Below the pieces are notes generated by a model. That model was given only the letters and a program-made list of their open reading frames with translations. It made no database searches and was not told the origin of the DNA. From Chryseobacterium indoltheticum (GTDB lineage: Bacteria; Bacteroidota; Bacteroidia; Flavobacteriales; Weeksellaceae): a stretch of DNA of 64,000 nt. The translations under genes and the position numbers were made by a program. Each line of letters starts with the position of its first letter. Positions within the stretch are counted from its first letter, which is position 1. This document shows, in pieces, positions 62,573 to 64,000 of the stretch. The DNA lies in NCBI RefSeq assembly GCF_003815915.1, contig NZ_CP033929.1:1-64000 (forward strand), given 5' to 3'.

Positions 62573-63523
62573 CTAGCCAAACGATGCTATAATTTTATCT
62601 ACAATCACCTGCGCCAGCTTTTCCTTGCTTTGATGCGTCCAGCCTGCGATATGAGGGGTCACGATTACTTTTTCTGAGTCTAAAAGATATTGCAGATCTT
62701 CATTTTCTCTTGTACTGAGCGAAGTCGAAGTATCTAATTTTTCAAAAGATGCCTTCTCATATTCTAAAACATCAAGACATGCACCTTTTACCTTTCCTGA
62801 CTTCACCGCTTCAACTAAATATTTCGTTTCTACATTTTTTCCTCTTGCCGTATTCACAAAATAGAACTCATTTTTCATTTCATTAATAAAAGTTGAGTCA
62901 ATTAAATAATGAGTTTCATTTGTCATGGGAATATGTAAGCTTAAAACTTCTGCTTTTTGTTTTAGCTCTTCCAAAGAAACCTGCGTTGCAAATTCATCTG
63001 AAAGACCCGGAAGAATATCATGAAAAATTACCTTACAGCCGAAACCCGAAAGTCTTTTTGCGGTAGCTTTTCCCATATTTCCATAACCTATAAGACCCAC
63101 TGTTTTCCCCAACAATTCATCACCACGGTTTTCTTCACGCAGCCAAATTCCTTTTTTTACTTCATTTGAAGCGATGAAAAGACGGTTCATTAGAATCAAT
63201 AACATTCCCACCACATGCTCGGCAACAGAATCTCTGTTTCCTTCTGGAGAATTAATCAATTGAATTCCCAATTTTTCAGCAACAGGAATATCAATATTTT
63301 CCATGCCCGCTCCTACTCTTGCAATGAATTTTAGGTGAGTTGCTTTTTCTAAAAAGTTTTGATCTAAAGGAATTCTGCTTCGAATAATTACCCCATCGTA
63401 ATTGTGAATTTTATCACAAACCTCATCATACGAAGACGTAAAATCTTCTTCTAAAATAAAGTTTTTAGCTAAAAGCTGTTCGGTAATAAGGGGATGGTTT
63501 TTATCTAAAAGAAGGATTTTCAT
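62573..63523 (-). CDS. D-2-hydroxyacid dehydrogenase (phosphoglycerate dehydrogenase-like)
   Basis: 316 residues. The NAD motif is G-L-I-G-Y-G-N-M-G near 146-154, N-T-A-R-G near 228 holds the catalytic Arg, and the catalytic His is in T-P-H-I-A-G near 289. Codons for D-T-S-T-S-L-S-T-R (about residues 263-271) come from a REP-like unit in a loop between the substrate- and NAD-domain elements. The substrate is unproven; 3-phosphoglycerate is the default. Confidence 0.88.
   Translation of the reverse strand: MKILLLDKNHPLITEQLLAKNFILEEDFTSSYDEVCDKIHNYDGVIIRSRIPLDQNFLEKATHLKFIARVGAGMENIDIPVAEKLGIQLINSPEGNRDSVAEHVVGMLLILMNRLFIASNEVKKGIWLREENRGDELLGKTVGLIGYGNMGKATAKRLSGFGCKVIFHDILPGLSDEFATQVSLEELKQKAEVLSLHIPMTNETHYLIDSTFINEMKNEFYFVNTARGKNVETKYLVEAVKSGKVKGACLDVLEYEKASFEKLDTSTSLSTRENEDLQYLLDSEKVIVTPHIAGWTHQSKEKLAQVIVDKIIASFG
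62711..62735. repeat. REP-like unit inside the dehydrogenase gene
   Basis: tgtactgagcgaagtcgaag then tatct is in frame on the minus strand. Its GAGCGAAGTCGAAG core resembles the units at 15325 and 31318. Confidence 0.75.
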
Positions 63524-63552
63524 AGCTTAAACACTTAGAATCAAAAAAATAA

Positions 63553-63600
63553 ATGCTTTTAATTTTGCAGAGGCATTACACTCAACAAAATTAAAAGCAT
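63553..63600 (-). terminator. Long hairpin terminator
   Basis: atgcttttaattttg (63553-63567) and caaaattaaaagcat (63586-63600) are a perfect 15-bp inverted repeat with an 18-base loop. On the minus strand a T-rich run follows. It serves the thioesterase gene. Confidence 0.85.
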
Positions 63601-63616
63601 TTAAGATATAAAACAA

Positions 63617-64000
63617 TTATTTATCCGTTTCTGGTTGTGGCTGTTCCTGGAACAATTTTTTAAGCTCCACAGAATCCGAAGGTTTCATTCTTCCGGAAAG
63701 AATTAAAGAAAGTTCTTTTCTTCTCAATGCTGCAGCATAACGTTCTTTTTCAACGTCAGTTTCCGGCTCCATATCTGGAATTGGAATCGGTCTGTTGAAT
63801 TCATCAACCGCCACAAAAGTGTAAATACCTTTATTGGTCTGAATCTTTTTATGATTAATCGGATCGTCTAACCAAACATCTACATAAATCTCCATCGATG
63901 TAGAAAATGCACGAGAAACTTTAGATTCCATTACAACAATACCTCCTTCCGGAATCGGGTGGTCGAATGAAACATGGTTTACAGAAGCTGTCACCACTCT
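63617..64000 (-). CDS. Acyl-CoA thioesterase, hotdog fold (5' end outside window)
   Basis: The frame continues past the window edge; the GTG at 63997 is internal because the codon before it (AGA) is open. V-V-T-A-S-V-N-H-V-S-F at the visible start and the later V-D-V-W-L-D-D fit BFIT/YciA-type acyl-CoA thioesterases. A Pro/Gln-rich tail ends the chain. A terminator hairpin follows. Confidence 0.8.
   Translation of the reverse strand, partial: RVVTASVNHVSFDHPIPEGGIVVMESKVSRAFSTSMEIYVDVWLDDPINHKKIQTNKGIYTFVAVDEFNRPIPIPDMEPETDVEKERYAAALRRKELSLILSGRMKPSDSVELKKLFQEQPQPETDK

Noticed and set aside
1-64000. tRNA, rRNA, transposase or prophage genes
   Set aside because: I scanned for these and saw none; REP-like units are present but no REP-associated transposase gene is in the window.

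Overview
This is an AT-rich Bacteroidota chromosome segment, most likely a Chryseobacterium-like member of the Flavobacteriales. The grounds are a flexirubin-type pigment cluster, GLPGLI and TonB-dependent-receptor-like proteins, the Bacteroidota promoter pattern TTTG-N19..21-TAnnTTTG, poor Shine-Dalgarno sites, and many REP-like intergenic palindromes. I saw no rRNA, tRNA, CRISPR, phage or transposase gene.

Bases 1-37063 are almost entirely an aryl-polyene/dialkylresorcinol (flexirubin) cluster, cut by the left window edge. The plus-strand block (1-24936) carries an MMPL exporter fused to an acyltransferase, DarA/DarB for the dialkylresorcinol, hotdog dehydratases, an ABC exporter, thioesterase, several ketosynthases including an active KS/CLF-like pair, an ACP, a LolA-like carrier with a lipoprotein, and a GT2/DUF2062 protein. 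The minus-strand block (25049-33679) carries a C45 acyltransferase, a CrtI-like oxidoreductase, a lipid A-type acyltransferase, a second ACP, another ketosynthase, FabG and a tyrosine ammonia-lyase. A halogenase-like flavoprotein (33764-35008) and a phenylacetate-CoA-ligase-like enzyme (35745-37037) complete it. Inferred logic: the lyase makes 4-coumarate, the ligase activates it, the ACP/KS/CLF/KR/DH set extends it to an aryl polyene, DarAB builds the resorcinol, and acyltransferases join the two and place the pigment in the envelope. The cluster is interrupted by genes with no evident role: an M16 protease, a HEAT-like lipoprotein, and an Uma2 gene beside a toxin-antitoxin pair.

Bases 37466-45834 hold housekeeping genes: ileS, a DksA-like protein, lspA, a SanA-like protein, a CrtA-like protein and trpS. 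Bases 46123-49816 hold a small secreted-protein gene whose start codon appears mutated to ATA, then a GLPGLI/TonB-receptor-like pair. Bases 49839-64000 hold a HAD phosphatase, an unlisted 44-residue ORF, an ECF sigma factor, metK behind a probable SAM-II riboswitch, divergent oxyR/katA, a crotonase, dCMP deaminase, xerD, a NUDIX protein, envelope proteins, a D-2-hydroxyacid dehydrogenase and a partial thioesterase.

The most unusual signals are non-coding. First, four intercistronic gaps of the pigment cluster contain dyad elements built on an exact 8-bp grid of ATTGnTAn units facing nnAnCAAT units. Second, REP-like sequences sit in frame inside four coding regions (a ketosynthase, the C45 protein, ileS and the dehydrogenase), and another lies inside one of the 8-bp-grid elements. 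Third, the 3' strand of the SAM-II aptamer is also half of a perfect 12-bp downstream hairpin.
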